Positions 24,401 to 34,470 of a stretch of 64,000 nucleotides of DNA are shown here, piece after piece (position 1 is the stretch's first letter; each line of letters starts with the position of its first letter). The notes under the pieces were generated by a model. The model searched no databases, was not told the origin of the DNA, and saw only the letters and a list, made by a program, of their open reading frames with translations. Position numbers and translations under genes: made by a program. This stretch comes from Cherax quadricarinatus (Eukaryota; Arthropoda; Malacostraca; Decapoda; Parastacidae). The stretch spans positions 4,315,017-4,379,016 of the forward strand of contig NC_091369.1 of the NCBI RefSeq assembly GCF_038502225.1, given 5' to 3'.

Positions 24401-27400
24401 CTGAATCTCTTCACTAAATATTACCCTGCTCACACTCCAACAGATCATCAGGTCCCAAGTATCATTCGTCTCCATTCACTCCTATCTAACACGCTCATGC
24501 ACGCTTGCTGGAAGTCCAAGCCCCTCGCCCACAAAACCTCCTTTACCCCCTCTTTCCAACCCTTTCGAGGACGACCCCTAGCCCTCCTTCCTTCCCCTAT
24601 AGATTTATATGCTTTCCATGTCATTCTACTTTGATCCATTCTCTCTAAATGACCAAACCACCTCACCAACCCCTCTTCTGCCCTCTGACTAATGCTTTTA
24701 TTAACTCCACACCTTCTCCTAATTTCCACACTCCGAATTTTCTGCATAATATTTACACCACACATTGCCCTTAGACAGGACATCTCCACTGTCTCCAACC
24801 GTCTCCTCGCTGCTGCATTTACCACCCAAGCTTCACATCCATATAAGAGTGTTGGTACTACTATACTTTCATACATTCCCTTCTTTGCCTCCATAGATAA
24901 CGTTTTTTGACTCCACATATACCTCAACGCACCACTCACCATTTTTCCCTCATCAATTCTATGATTAACCTCATCCTTCATAAATCCATCCGCCGACACG
25001 TCAACTCCCAAGTATCTGAAAACATTCACTTCTTCCATACTCCTCCTCCCCAATTTGATATCCAATTTTTCTTTATCTAAATCATTTGATACCCTCATCA
25101 CCTTACTCTTTTCTATGTTCACTTTCAACTTTCTACCTTTACACACATTCTCAAACTCATCCACTAACCTTTGCAATTTTTCTTTAGAATCTCCCATAAG
25201 CACAGTATCATCAGCAAAAAGTAACTGTGTCAATTCCCATTTTGAATTTGATTCCCCATAATTTAACCCCACCCCTCTCCCGAACACCCTAGCATTTACT
25301 TCTTTTACAACTCCATCTATAAATATATTAAACAACCATGGTGACGTTACACATCCCTTTCTAAGACCTACTTTTACCGGGAAGTATTCTCCCTCTCTTC
25401 TACACACCCTAATCTGAGCCTCACTATCCTCATAAAAACTCTTTACAGCATTTAGTAACTTACCACCTATTCCATATACTTGCAACATCTGCCACATTGC
25501 TCCTCTATCCACTCTATCATATGCCTTTTCTAAATCCATAAATGCAATAAAAACTTCCCTACCTTTATATAAATACTGTTCACATATATGCTTCAATGTA
25601 AACACTTGATCTACACATCCCCTACCCACTCTGAAGCCTCCCTGCTCATCCGCAATCCTACATTCTGTCTTACCTCTAATTCTTTCAATTATAACGCTAC
25701 CGTATACTTTTCCTGGTATACTCAGTAAACTTATTCCTCTATAATTTTTACAATCTCTTTTGTCCCCTTTCCCTTTATATAAAGGGACTATACATGCTCT
25801 CCGCCAATCCCTAGGTACCTTCCCCTCTTTCATACATTTATTAAACAAAAGTACCAACCACTCCAACACTATATCCCTCCCTGCTTTTAACATTTCTGTC
25901 ATGATCCCATCAGTTCCAGCTGCTTTACCCCCTTTCATTCTACGTAATGCCTCATGTACCTCCATCACACTTACATTCTGCTCTTCTTCACTCCTAAAAG
26001 ATAGTATACCTCCCTGACCAGTGCATGAAATTACCGCCTCCCTTTCTTCCTCAACATTTAAAAGTTCCTCAAAATATTCTCGCCATCTACCTAATACCTC
26101 CCTTTCCCCATCTACTAATTCCCCTACTCTGTTTTTAACTGACAAATCCATACTTTCCCTAGGCTTTCTTAACTTGTTTAACTCACTCCAAAAATTTTTC
26201 TTATTTTCATTAAAATTTCTTGACAGTGCCTCTCCCACTCTATCATCTGCTCTCCTTTTGCACTCTCTCACCACTCTCTTCACCTTTCTTTTACTCTCCA
26301 TATACTCTGCTCTTCTTATAACACTTCTGCTTTGTAAAAACCTCTCGTAAGCTACCTTTTTCTCTTTTATCACACCCTTTACTTTATCATTCCACCAGTC
26401 ACTCCTCTTTCCTCCTTACTTATAACAATTCTTATTCCTCTTTTTTTTTTTTTTTTTTTTTTTTAAAAAATTCGGTCGTCTCCCACCGAGGCAGGGTGAC
26501 CCACAAAAAAGAAAGAAAATCCCCAAAAAGAAAATACTTTCATCATCATTCAACACTTTCACCACACTCACACATTATCACTGCTTTTGCAGAGGTGCTC
26601 AGAATATAACAGTTTAGAAGCATATACGTATAGAGATACACAACATATCCCTCCAAACTGCCAATATCCCAAACCCCTCCTTTAAAGTGCAGGCATTGTA
26701 CTTCCCATTTCCAGGACTCAAGTCCGACTATATGAAAATAACCGGTTTCCCTGAATCCCTTCACTAAATATTACCCTGCTCACACTCCAACAGATCGTCA
26801 GGTCCCAAGTATCATTCGTCTCCATTCACTCCTATCTAACACGCTCATGCACGCTTGCTGGAAGTCCAAGCCCCTCACCCACAAAACCTCCTTTACCCCC
26901 TCTTTCCAACTCTTTATCCAAGGGAAATATAAACTTTCTATACATGTAAGAAATTGGATGATAGCATGAAATTTAAAAGTAATTTCTAAACTAACAATAA
27001 AGTTAGCTGATGGCAATATGGCAATAAAATAAAATATGCTTTTAATATTACAAAGAAGAAATAGTATAATGTGTAAACCAAAATTCAATTTGCATACCCG
27101 AGGAGATCCAAGTCCATAAGTCTTCACTAGTTGTGCTAGTGTGTTCACTTCCAGGAAAATCACATCCTGACCTCCATGTGGTGCGGTGGTTATTTCTTCA
27201 GCCTGAGGGGTATATTCCAATTACAGACACGTAAACCTAACATTATAATTATGATAATGGTATACAATACTGACCAAGTTGATAAGACACGAACAACAGT
27301 TAGGTATCTTTATTCCGAAACGTTTCGCCTACACAGTATGTTTCTTCAGTTGAAGACAGAGGCAGCAGAACCAGCAGAGGGAAATGGACTGATTACAGCG

Positions 27401-30400
27401 TCCTTACATCTCTACTGATTCTCCTGCTTCATATGTATTCGACTGAAGAAGCCTCCCATGTAGGCAAAATATTTTACAGTAAATATACAAGTGAACAGTA
27501 TTTAGAAAAGGCTAAAGAGGTTTTTGTGGCATTTATGGATTTGGAAAAGGCATATGACAGGGTGGATAGGAGGGCAATGTGGCAGATGTTGCAGGTGTAT
27601 GGTATGGGAGGTAGGTTACTGAAAGCAGTGAAGAGTTTTTACGAGGATAATGAGGCTCAAGTTAGAGTATGTAGGAAAGAGGGAGATTATTTCCCAGTAA
27701 AAGTAGGCCTTAGACAAGGATGTGTGATGTCACCGTGGTTGTTCAATATATTTATAGATGGGGTTGTAAGAGAAGTAAATGCGAGGGTCTTGGCAAGAGG
27801 CATGGAATTAAAAGATAAAGAATCACACATAAAGTGGGAGTTGTCACAGTTGCTCTTTGCTGATGACACTGTGCTCTTGGGAGATTCTGAAGAGGTTGGT
27901 GGATGAATTTGGTAGGGTATGTAAAAGAAGAAAATTAAAAGTGAATATAGGAAAGAGTAAGGTTATGAGGATAACAAAAAGATTAGGTGATGAAAGATTA
28001 GATATCAGATTGGAGGGAGAGAGTATGGAGGAGGTGAATGTATTCAGATATTTGGGAGTGGACGTGTCAGCGGATGGGTCTATGAAAGATGAGGTGAATC
28101 AGAATTGATGAGGGGAAAAGGGTGAGCGGTGCACTTAGGAGTCTGTGGAGACAAAGAATTTTGTCCTTGGAGGCAAAGAGGGGAATGTATGAAAGTATAG
28201 TTTTACCAAAGCTCTTATATGGGTGTGAAGCATGGGTGATGAATGTTGCAGTGAGGAGAAGGCTAGATGCAGTGATGTCATGTCTGAGGGCAATGTGTGG
28301 TGTGAATATAATGCAGAGAATTCGTAGTTTGGAAGTTAGGAGGAGGTGCAGGATTGCCAAAACTGTTGTCCAGAGGGCTGAGGAAGGGTTGTTGAGGTGG
28401 TTCGGACATGTAGAGAGAATGGAGCGAAACAGAATGACTTCAAGAGTGTATCAGTCTGTAGCGGAAGGAAGGCAGGGTAGGGGTCAGCCTAAGAAAGGTT
28501 GGAGGGAGGGGGCAAAGGTTTTGTGTGCGAGGGGCTTGGACTTCCAGTGGGCATGCATGAGCATGTTTGATAGGAGTGAATGGAGACAAATGGTTTTTAA
28601 TACTTGACGTGCTGTTGGAGTGTGAGCAAAGTAACATTTATGAAGGGGTTCAGGGAAACCGGCAGGCCGGACTTGAGTCCTGGAGATGGGAAGTACAGTG
28701 CCTGCACTCTGAAGGAGGGGTGTTAATGTTGCAGTTTAAAAACTGTAGTGTAAAGCACCCTTCTGGCAAGACAGTGATGGAGTGAATGATGGTGAAAGTT
28801 TTTCTTTTTCGGGCCACCCTGCCTTGGTGGGAATCGGCCAGTGTGTTAATAAAATAATAAATATCTAACTGTTGCACATGTGTCTTAACAACATTATAAC
28901 TGCAATATAGCTTTTTTTCACCCTTAATACTCAATCTGATCCCTAAAGCTTTAGAAGCAAGTGATACACTTTTGTAATTTACTTACAGTTTGTGCTGTAA
29001 TATAGAGAGCAGCCATCTCACGAAGGAAAGTTCCATCTGGTTCCTGGGTAGCATTCAATACTTTGGTGGCAGGAAGAGAGCGGCTAACACGTTCATCATC
29101 AGAACTGTTGGATGCCATCATAATTATTCTCGCTGCGGTAAATGTATGTAAAAAAAATAGTTTATCCGATAATATAGTCAATCTGAAGTTTCTGTACTGT
29201 GCATCTTGAATTTTGTACAACGCACTGCTAAATATTCAACCCCTAACTCACTTGTCAATAACAGTAAGACGTTTGAAAAGCGTATGTCTCTGGGCTTTGG
29301 AGCCGTAGATGCTCTTGAGTCTACGGAAGACCTCATCAATGGATGTATCTTCTTTCAGTCCATATGAAGAGCCTGCCTGCCTGATGCTTGCACCACCACT
29401 GTGTACCTCTACCACCACTGCAGCAGTTGGTGGAGAAAATGGTGATGTGATGGTTAAGCCTTTCCATGAAGAGGACTGCAGAAAAAAAACAGACAGACTT
29501 AGGTTTCTCACATAAAATCACGAAAAAAACAAAAACAAATGCAGCTTCTTTCCTTCCTGTTGTTCTGGTTTAACATCAAATTAGCCCAGTAGCTGAGAGA
29601 ATAGCATGAATAATGAGACTTTAAAGAACTAGATTTTATTACTGTGAAAGAGTGAATATTTAAACACTAGCCTTAGTGTTATTGTTCCTGGTAAAATATT
29701 CATTATACTACTTCAAAAATTAGCTATGAATTTAATGAAATATACCTAACCAAAATGTTTATCAATATGTAGACAATAAAAGGCTATTCGGTGAGCTTTT
29801 ACAATTTGAAAACTATAATATCAGCATATTTAATACAGAGGTCTAATAAAAAAAAGTACAATCTATTCAACAACTGAACAGTGCACTCCGTATAGGTTGC
29901 ATATAATTTATGTACATACATACATAATTATACAGTCATACCCCGCTTTATGTCATTTCAGCCTACGTCAAATTCACCTTTATGCCACTTTTCTAGAGTA
30001 AATTTCAGTTCAGCGAATGTCATTATGCCTGATTTTACGTCACTTGGCAATGTTATGTACATCATAATTTTCTTTTAATTGTTCATTATTCATTATGAAA
30101 TATGACTAAAATGTGTTTTTAGTATTCTTTAAGGTTATTTACGCTAGTTTCATGGTGTCGTCATCAATTTAAGGCATTTTTAAGGCTAATCCGGTTTACA
30201 TAAAAAAACCGGGTTACTTAGGGGTTCTTGGAACCAATTAACCCGTAAACGGTCCAAACGTATATATACGTTTTTTCAACATTTGAAAGTATGTAAAAAA
30301 AATAGATCTTCTTTTTGTTTTTTTTACATTTGAAAATGTGTAAAAAAAAACTGATCTACTTTTTTGTTATATTTGAAAATATGTAAAAAAACGTAGATCT

Positions 30401-33400
30401 ACTTTTGTAGCACTACACATGTGAACGTAGATCTGCTTGGACCGTTTACGGGTTAATGACGTAAGGCAGCGGTGTGATTATATATTTTTTTCAACAAACT
30501 GGCCGTATCCCTAAGAGGAAAAACAAAAGCATTTTTTTTTAAATTTAGCAATTTATACAGGAGGGGTTACTAGCCCCTTGCTCCTGGCATTTTAGTCGCC
30601 TCTTATGACACTCATGGTTTATAAAGGAAGAAAATTTTTCCTCTACCAAGGCAGGGTGACCCAAAAAAGAGGACTCTTTCACTGCTATTCATTCAATCAC
30701 TATCTTGGCAGAAGTCTGATGACATCACAGTTGCACATATCCTAACTGACACTAAGTATGATAATTGTACTTATGTGTACCTGTGCCTAAATAAACTTAT
30801 TTACACGTACCTTGGCAGGAGTGTACCCAAGAGCGGCAGCCAAAACGTCATCAAGATCCGTGGCCCTCAAGACGCTTGCTGATCCAAATCTCACAGTCGG
30901 TGGCGAGAATGCAACATTTATTTCTCCACAGTAAACTATGAATATAAGATAACACTAGTCATTAAAAGTTAAAAATCAATGCATCAAAATTTTCAATGCT
31001 CAATAGTCACTGGATATAAAAAAAACGTACAGTACTATGAAGTTTTTTGGGAAACCAAAATTCAAAAATTTTGCAAATTTATATTAAATGATAAATACAG
31101 TAGCTATATACAGGAAATAATCGTAGAGTATGTCACCCAAAAATGTTTTAAAATACGTGTAAATAATAAATTAAATAATTTATATACATACATACTACAG
31201 TACATCAGTGTTCATTATAAAGCTAATAGAATTCTTGGCTTCACATAACAAAGTATAAGTAAAAGGAGTCCTCGGATTATTTTATATTGTTGGTTAGGCC
31301 TCATTTATATTATGCTGGCAGTTCTGGTCACTGTATTTCAGAATGGATATAAATGTGCTGAAAAATACACTGAAGGATGACGAAGTTGATTTTATGTACT
31401 GGAAATCTTTCCTATGAGGACAGACTGAGGTGTATAAATGGAAGACAGGAATACATAAAGAGTACGTATATAAATAATGTGCAAAAATATCTAACCAAGG
31501 CAGGATTTGCAACAAGATTTGATTTGTTCAGAATTTTAACCTGGAGGGTTAGCTACCAGGATAACCCAAGAAAGTCAGTGTGTCATTGGGAACTGTGTCT
31601 TATTTCCACTAGGGTTCTTTAATCTCAATGAAAATTAGACGTGTGCAGCATCTGGGAATCTTTATAGAAGACGTTTTGCTAATGGTTGGCGAAATATCTA
31701 CAATAAAGATACCCAGATGTTGTACATGTGTCTAATTTTCATCCTGTTGGTACTGTACAGTATACCAGTCACGTACATCCTTTTTTAGTTTTGTCTCCCC
31801 AGGATGCGACTAACACCCAGGTACTTACTTAGTTGCTAGGTGAACAGGGACTGCAGGTGTAAGGAAACACACCCAACGTCTCCACCCATGCCAGGGATTG
31901 AACTGCGAACACCGTGTCAACCGAGCCACAGGTTCAGTCTGTATTGTTTAATTCTTAAGTGCTAAATCCATGTGGGTCATTCAGCACAAGACATGGTGGA
32001 GGCTTGACCCTCCGTCTGCTGACGTCCAGATTTAGAGAGGACATAGGAAAGCAATGGTTTGGAAAGAGTTGTCGAAGAGTGGAATAAATTCTCGACTGGC
32101 ATCGTTGACACAAAATTTGTGTGGCTTTAAAAACAGGCTAGACAAGTACATAAGTAAGTATATTTAGGCACAGGTACACATAAGAACAATTTTCATACAT
32201 AATATAAATTACACACGATAACCCCAAAAGTCAAAATGAATTATTTTCATTGGGGTCCCTGTGATATTATTTAAACAAGGATCCCAGTGGAAATCAAGAA
32301 CCCCAATGGAAATCAGGGATCTGATGGAAATCAGGGATCCGATGAAAACCAGGGATCTGATGAAAACCAGGGTTCCGATGAAAACTAGGGATCCGGTGAA
32401 AACCAGGGATCCGATGAAAACCAGGGATCCGATGAAAACCAGGGATCCGATGAAAACCAGGGATCTGATGAAAACCAGGGATCCGATGAAAACCAGGGAT
32501 CTGATGAAAACCAGGGATCCGATGAAAACTAGGGATCTGATGAAAACCAGGGATCCGATGAAAACTAGGGATCCGGTGAAAACCAGGGATCCGATGTAAA
32601 TCAAGATCCTTAATGTAAATGAAGGACCCCAATGTAAATCAAGAACCCCAATGTAAATGAGGGACCCCAATGGAAACCAGGGATCTGAAGAAAACCAGGG
32701 ATCCGATGAAAACCAGGGATCTGATGAAAACCAGGGATCCGATGAAAACCAGAGATCCGGTGAAAACCAGGGATCTGATGAAAACCAGGGTTCCGATGAA
32801 AACTAGGGATCCGGTGAAAACCAGGAATCCGATGTAAATCAAGATCCCCAATGTAAATGATGGACCCCAATGTAAATCAAGAACCCCAATGTAAATGAGG
32901 GACCCCAATGTAAATCAAGGACCCCAATGTAAATCAAGGACCCCAATGTAAATCAAGGACCCCCAATGTAATTCAAGGATCCCCAATATAAATCAAGGAT
33001 CCCCAATGTAAATCAAGGATCCCCAATGTAAATCAAGGATCCCCAATGTAAATCAAGGATCCCCAATGTAAATCAAGGACCCCAATGTAAATCAAGGATC
33101 CCCAATGTAAATCAAGGATCCCCAATGTAAATTAAGGATCCCCAATGTAAATCAAGGACCCCAATGTAAATCAAGAGAACCTCATGCAAATCAAGAACCC
33201 AAATGGAAATAAGTCCCGGACTTTCTCTGGGTTATCCAAGATAATTTACGTGTTACCAGGTACGATAATTGACCTTATGTACCTGTACCTAAATAAACTT
33301 ACTGGGCGGGTGTGAGTTAGACCTACCTAGCCTGGGCCTGTAGGCCTACCCCAGTCCTCTTATTATGAGTTGAATAAAAGCCCAAATTACCCAGTAAAAG

Positions 33401-33745
33401 CTTTGAATATTTACCCACATAAATTATTAATACATACCACAACTGATTTCAAAATAATATAGTTGAAATAACATAAAATAGCTTAAATAAGGACCTGTAC
33501 GTAAATAAGGACCACAATGGAAATATTTGGGGGGGGGGAGGGTTATCTTAGGTAATTTATATATATGTTAGTGTGTATAATTGTTTATATAAGTGTATTT
33601 ATATGTATTTGCACATAAATAAAGTTCCTTAGCATTTTACACTCAAAAATAATTCAAAGATACGTCAGTGGAAATGATTAATTTCGAAGGATTTCAGGTG
33701 ACTCACTGCCATAGCAGTCATCACACATGTCATCCATACTCCCAT
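18225..33745 (-). CDS. ATP6AP2: ATP6AP2, (pro)renin receptor / V-ATPase accessory protein 2 (7 coding exons)
   Basis: Type I membrane protein that binds the V-ATPase and supports its assembly and endolysosomal acidification; it also acts in Wnt and planar polarity signalling in animals (family knowledge). I joined seven minus-strand exons: 33745-33707, 30954-30811, 29475-29252, 29128-28987, 27202-27098, 18927-18772 and 18413-18225. All have GT-AG borders and compatible phases, giving about 332 residues (human is 350). Visible: a hydrophobic signal peptide (residues 1 to about 22), the SSWKGLTI region, a furin-type RNTR site at 260-263, one transmembrane helix at about 288-308, and the diagnostic MDPGRDSIIYRMTN tail. 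The C-terminus ends KKDN, a KKXX ER-retrieval pattern. The gene is head to head with HTT. The exon-4 acceptor is the least certain junction. Confidence 0.93.
18772..18927 (-). CDS. ATP6AP2: ATP6AP2 exon 6
   Basis: 52 codons, phase 0 at both ends, acceptor TTGCAG, donor AGT|GTATGT. It contains the VLVVTVTVD strand and the KLSRNTRSIL furin-type cleavage region. Confidence 0.94.
19286..21281 (-). pseudogene. LINE-B reverse transcriptase region
   Basis: RT in three pieces: 21281 to about 20350, about 20404 to 20207, and 20200 to 19286. Catalytic FADD is present. The C-terminal part has LSRLEYCC, LERRRERYMIIYTWKILEG and ISVRGPRLFNCLPAY. It is inactive as read because of one stop and one frameshift. 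Confidence 0.85.
21314..22480 (-). pseudogene. LINE-B APE endonuclease region
   Basis: A 388-codon open frame with exonuclease-endonuclease-phosphatase motifs: TETHIKDH near the start, GGGGVGLYIAES, VVYRPPDATS, GDFNLRH, and the terminal YSDHNI histidine motif. In the family this nicks target DNA to prime reverse transcription. The frame ends before the RT frame, so translation of a single polyprotein needs a repair of one frameshift. Confidence 0.85.
22491..23125. other. Intronic interval, ATP6AP2 intron 5
   Basis: No element or coding signal recognised, apart from a short (CA)n near 22557-22575. Confidence 0.5.
23128..24090 (+). mobile_element. Tigger/pogo-like DNA transposon, internally deleted
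   Basis: 963 bp bounded by 22-bp terminal inverted repeats (CAGTGGACCCCCGACATTCG start; one mismatch at the other end) and flanked by TA (23126-23127, 24091-24092). The end sequence and TA target fit the pogo/Tigger branch of Tc1/mariner. The inside keeps only a transposase C-terminal remnant. Confidence 0.88.
23290..23636 (+). pseudogene. Tigger-like transposase C-terminal remnant
   Basis: An in-frame stretch from MPVEESIVALGKSLGLEVSG through EVEELVEEDNDELTTDELLD to a stop at about 23635, then readable further in frame (RYVVRQKSSDSQ, PSGIKRRREV). The acidic ELTTDEL region is typical of Tigger-derived transposase tails. No DDE catalytic core or CENP-B-like DNA-binding domain remains, so it depends on a full copy elsewhere to move. 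Confidence 0.75.
24098..26436 (-). mobile_element. LINE-C2 (RTE-like) copy with intact RT frame
   Basis: Minus-oriented. The T-run at 24100 and CAAGTCGGCCGTCTCCCACC mark the 3' tail, and the 5' end is truncated near 26412 inside the pre-RT region (WWND motif). It sits in ATP6AP2 intron 5 in the same sense as the gene. A nearly identical copy is at 58940-61060. Confidence 0.9.
24448..26373 (-). CDS. LINE-C2 reverse transcriptase, open 641 codons
   Basis: Continuous frame with no stop from the truncated 5' end to its natural terminator. In order: [53 protein letters not shown] (RT finger), [43 protein letters not shown], catalytic [19 protein letters not shown], and [11 protein letters not shown] with the RGRPRKGW tail. 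A Lys (LRKGC) replaces the usual Gln found in the sister copies (LRQGC), which may weaken activity. The endonuclease region is missing through 5' truncation, so it is probably not autonomous. Confidence 0.85.
   Translation of the reverse strand: MIKEKKVAYERFLQSRSVIRRAEYMESKRKVKRVVRECKRRADDRVGEALSRNFNENKKNFWSELNKLRKPRESMDLSVKNRVGELVDGEREVLGRWREYFEELLNVEEEREAVISCTGQGGILSFRSEEEQNVSVMEVHEALRRMKGGKAAGTDGIMTEMLKAGRDIVLEWLVLLFNKCMKEGKVPRDWRRACIVPLYKGKGDKRDCKNYRGISLLSIPGKVYGSVIIERIRGKTECRIADEQGGFRVGRGCVDQVFTLKHICEQYLYKGREVFIAFMDLEKAYDRVDRGAMWQMLQVYGIGGKLLNAVKSFYEDSEAQIRVCRREGEYFPVKVGLRKGCVTSPWLFNIFIDGVVKEVNARVFGRGVGLNYGESNSKWELTQLLFADDTVLMGDSKEKLQRLVDEFENVCKGRKLKVNIEKSKVMRVSNDLDKEKLDIKLGRRSMEEVNVFRYLGVDVSADGFMKDEVNHRIDEGKMVSGALRYMWSQKTLSMEAKKGMYESIVVPTLLYGCEAWVVNAAARRRLETVEMSCLRAMCGVNIMQKIRSVEIRRRCGVNKSISQRAEEGLVRWFGHLERMDQSRMTWKAYKSIGEGRRARGRPRKGWKEGVKEVLWARGLDFQQACMSVLDRSEWRRMILGT
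26437..26932 (-). mobile_element. LINE-C2 3' fragment, tandem to the preceding copy
   Basis: A second LINE-C2 3' end, minus, with T-run, TCCCACCGAGGCAGGGTGAC and the last coding codons. It breaks off at about 26912-26932, just before ATP6AP2 exon 5 sequence. Confidence 0.85.
27098..27202 (-). CDS. ATP6AP2: ATP6AP2 exon 5
   Basis: 35 codons, phase 0 at both ends: AEEITTAPHGGQDVIFLEVN through YGLGSPR, acceptor CCCCTCAG, donor GTATGC. It matches the human SLELAGLDEIGKRYGEDS region. Confidence 0.9.
27265..27482. mobile_element. Penelope-type inverted terminus
   Basis: Two inverted copies of a Penelope-type end: AAACGTTTCGCCTACACAGT near 27318 and, reversed, GACTGAAGAAGCCTCCCATG near 27444. The minus strand reads CTGAAGA, then GGCGAAACG, which resembles a hammerhead core with one change. 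Located in ATP6AP2 intron 4 beside a LINE-C1 insertion. Confidence 0.6.
27483..28862 (+). mobile_element. LINE-C1 5'-truncated copy in ATP6AP2 intron 4
   Basis: Starts inside the RT palm ([14 protein letters not shown]) and includes [34 protein letters not shown] and RWFGHVERM. It ends with the LINE-C1 3' UTR and a TAATAAAATAATAA tail. Small deletions near 27893, 28100 and 28270 break the frame. Opposite in sense to the host gene. Confidence 0.88.
28987..29128 (-). CDS. ATP6AP2: ATP6AP2 exon 4
   Basis: Encodes the ectodomain segment with SLPATKVLNATQEPDGTFLR and ends at ACT|GTAAGT. The acceptor is placed at GAG|AATA (29128) because the CAG 4 bp upstream shifts the frame into a stop. The intron before it is only 123 bp. 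Confidence 0.82.
29252..29475 (-). CDS. ATP6AP2: ATP6AP2 exon 3
   Basis: Starts after CTGCAG with SSWKGLTITSPF, aligning to the human LSWPGLAVGNLF region of the ectodomain, and ends AA|GTGAGT (phase 2). Confidence 0.92.
29931..30482. mobile_element. TA-flanked MITE carrying a nested MITE
   Basis: Outer ends are imperfect inverted repeats: ACAGTCATACCCCGCTTTAT at the left and the reverse of GACGTAAGGCAGCGGTGTGA at the right, next to TA. It is a mariner-type non-autonomous element (inferred). A TTAA-flanked element is inserted at 30238-30456. Lies in ATP6AP2 intron 2. Confidence 0.7.
30238..30456. mobile_element. piggyBac-like palindromic MITE, copy 1
   Basis: TTAA at both ends (30238-30241, 30453-30456) with inverted CCCGTAAACGGTCCAA termini and an interior of alternating T-run and TAGATCT blocks. 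TTAA target plus inverted ends fit piggyBac-type MITEs. Related copies: 54004-54224 and 58858-61170. Confidence 0.8.
30483..30685 (-). mobile_element. SINE-E / LINE-C tail fragment
   Basis: T-run then CAACAAACTGGCCGTATCCC, TTACTAGCCCCTTGCTCC and CATTTTAGTCGCCTCTTATG: the 3' half of SINE-E in minus orientation, with a second tail piece (ACCAAGGCAGGGTGACCC). Confidence 0.7.
30740..30805 (-). mobile_element. LINE-D 3' end remnant
   Basis: GATAATTGTACTTATGTGTA and CCTGTGCCTAAATAAACTTA, the reverse of the LINE-D terminus seen at 32130-32200. It lies immediately next to ATP6AP2 exon 2. Confidence 0.6.
30811..30954 (-). CDS. ATP6AP2: ATP6AP2 exon 2
   Basis: 48 codons, phase 0 at both ends. It starts CYLIFIVYCGEINVAF (end of signal peptide) and ends at AAG|GTACGT. 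A nearer AG at 30936 was rejected because it breaks the frame with exon 1. Residues 14-61. Confidence 0.85.
31205..32215 (+). pseudogene. LINE-D, degenerate CR1-like RT C-terminus
   Basis: Broken plus frames retain RT thumb-like text (RPHLYYAG region near 31300, NLSYEDRLR near 31407, and a FKNRLDKYIS-like end near 32130) and a 3' UTR with TTAGGCACAGGTACACATAA. A Penelope end (about 31660-31745) and a tRNA-like stretch (31855-31930) are inserted. Heavily mutated and old. Confidence 0.55.
32250..33195. repeat. 18-bp and 20-bp minisatellites
   Basis: 32320-32600 and 32690-32830: 18-bp units GGATCCGATGAAAACCAG. 32600-32690 and 32830-33190: about 20-bp units GGATCCCCAATGTAAATCAA. The 20-bp unit matches the LINE-D 3' UTR block ACCCCAATGGAAATAAG and lies between two LINE-D ends that point toward each other. 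Long frames on both strands here are artefacts of the repeat. Confidence 0.93.
33196..33706 (-). other. ATP6AP2 intron 1 distal part with LINE-D tail
   Basis: 33196-33302 is a minus LINE-D 3' end (GGAAATAAGTCCCGGACTTT, GTACCTAAATAAACTTACTG). A partial echo occurs at 33505-33560. The rest is AT-rich without recognisable features. Confidence 0.55.
33707..33745 (-). CDS. ATP6AP2: ATP6AP2 exon 1 (start, signal peptide)
   Basis: ATG at 33745-33743 followed by 13 codons (MGVWMTCVMTAMA) and a GTGAGT donor. I chose this ATG because it opens a hydrophobic signal peptide that continues in exon 2. The frame stays open upstream to 33868, so a longer N-terminus is possible but would put a hydrophilic extension before the signal. 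Confidence 0.75.
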
Positions 33746-34470
33746 AATGGTGTAACAAATGTATGGTGATGGTAGGAGAGCCACAAACCTGAGAAAAACA
33801 GAGAGAAGAGAGCTACGAGTGCTGTCACCTGACTTGCCATCTTGCGACTGATGGGAATCAATATGCAATAGGGAAAACCCGGCTTATTCTTTTGCGTTTA
33901 TTGCTGTGTTAGTAGGTTTAAGGGGCATATTAGCCTATAGGCCGTGTCCAGAGTAGTCCCTTTGTGATATATAGCGGGTTAAATTGGTGAAAATGTAGGT
34001 ATTTTTTGGTTAATAAGTAATATTTACTCTGGCTTCCCGTTCTTCACCATCATGTGACAGCCATGATCGCTATTCCGCACGAAATATTTGTACCGTATTT
34101 TGTATATATTAACGCTAAACCGCTACCTTAATACCAATAACTAATATCTAGAAAATAACTTTAACAGTCGATTTTATTTTTAGAAGCCATCCAAGATTTT
34201 AAAAATGACGTTAGCGGGGTAAAAAAAGGGTTTTGTGTTGGTAGGAAAGCAAGTAACGGAATGGAGAGTGGGCCATATTGACAAGTGTTGGGCCACAACC
34301 ACAACAAACTGCTGGCTGGCCACTGCTTTTTCCTGCTCCTGTGGCCTCTACATGGCTCCCACCACCCTCCACGCACGCTCTTACTGCCCCCACGCCACCC
34401 TCTCATAGGTAGTCCAGCTCTAGCTCCGGGGCCGCCCCCTGCAAGAAAACAGGAGGGCTGTTTACCCTGT
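33746..34470. promoter_or_regulatory. Putative ATP6AP2 5' UTR/promoter side of the divergent intergenic region
   Basis: This sequence lies upstream of the ATP6AP2 ATG. Polarity of the neighbouring genes implies promoters in this region, but no TATA box or initiator can be assigned. 34320-34450 is C-rich (CTCCCACCACCCTCCACGCA) and non-repetitive, so it is a candidate for the promoter or for a noncoding HTT leader exon. Inference only. Confidence 0.35.

Noticed and set aside
26798..27220. 140-codon minus frame joining LINE-C2 C-terminus to a stretch containing VIFLEVNTLAQL
   Set aside because: It reads through ATP6AP2 exon 5, its intron and a LINE fragment; the splice sites at 27098 and 27202 explain the conserved part.
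32209..32908. Frames rich in FHRIPG or KTRDPM repeats
   Set aside because: Artefacts of the 18-bp minisatellite.
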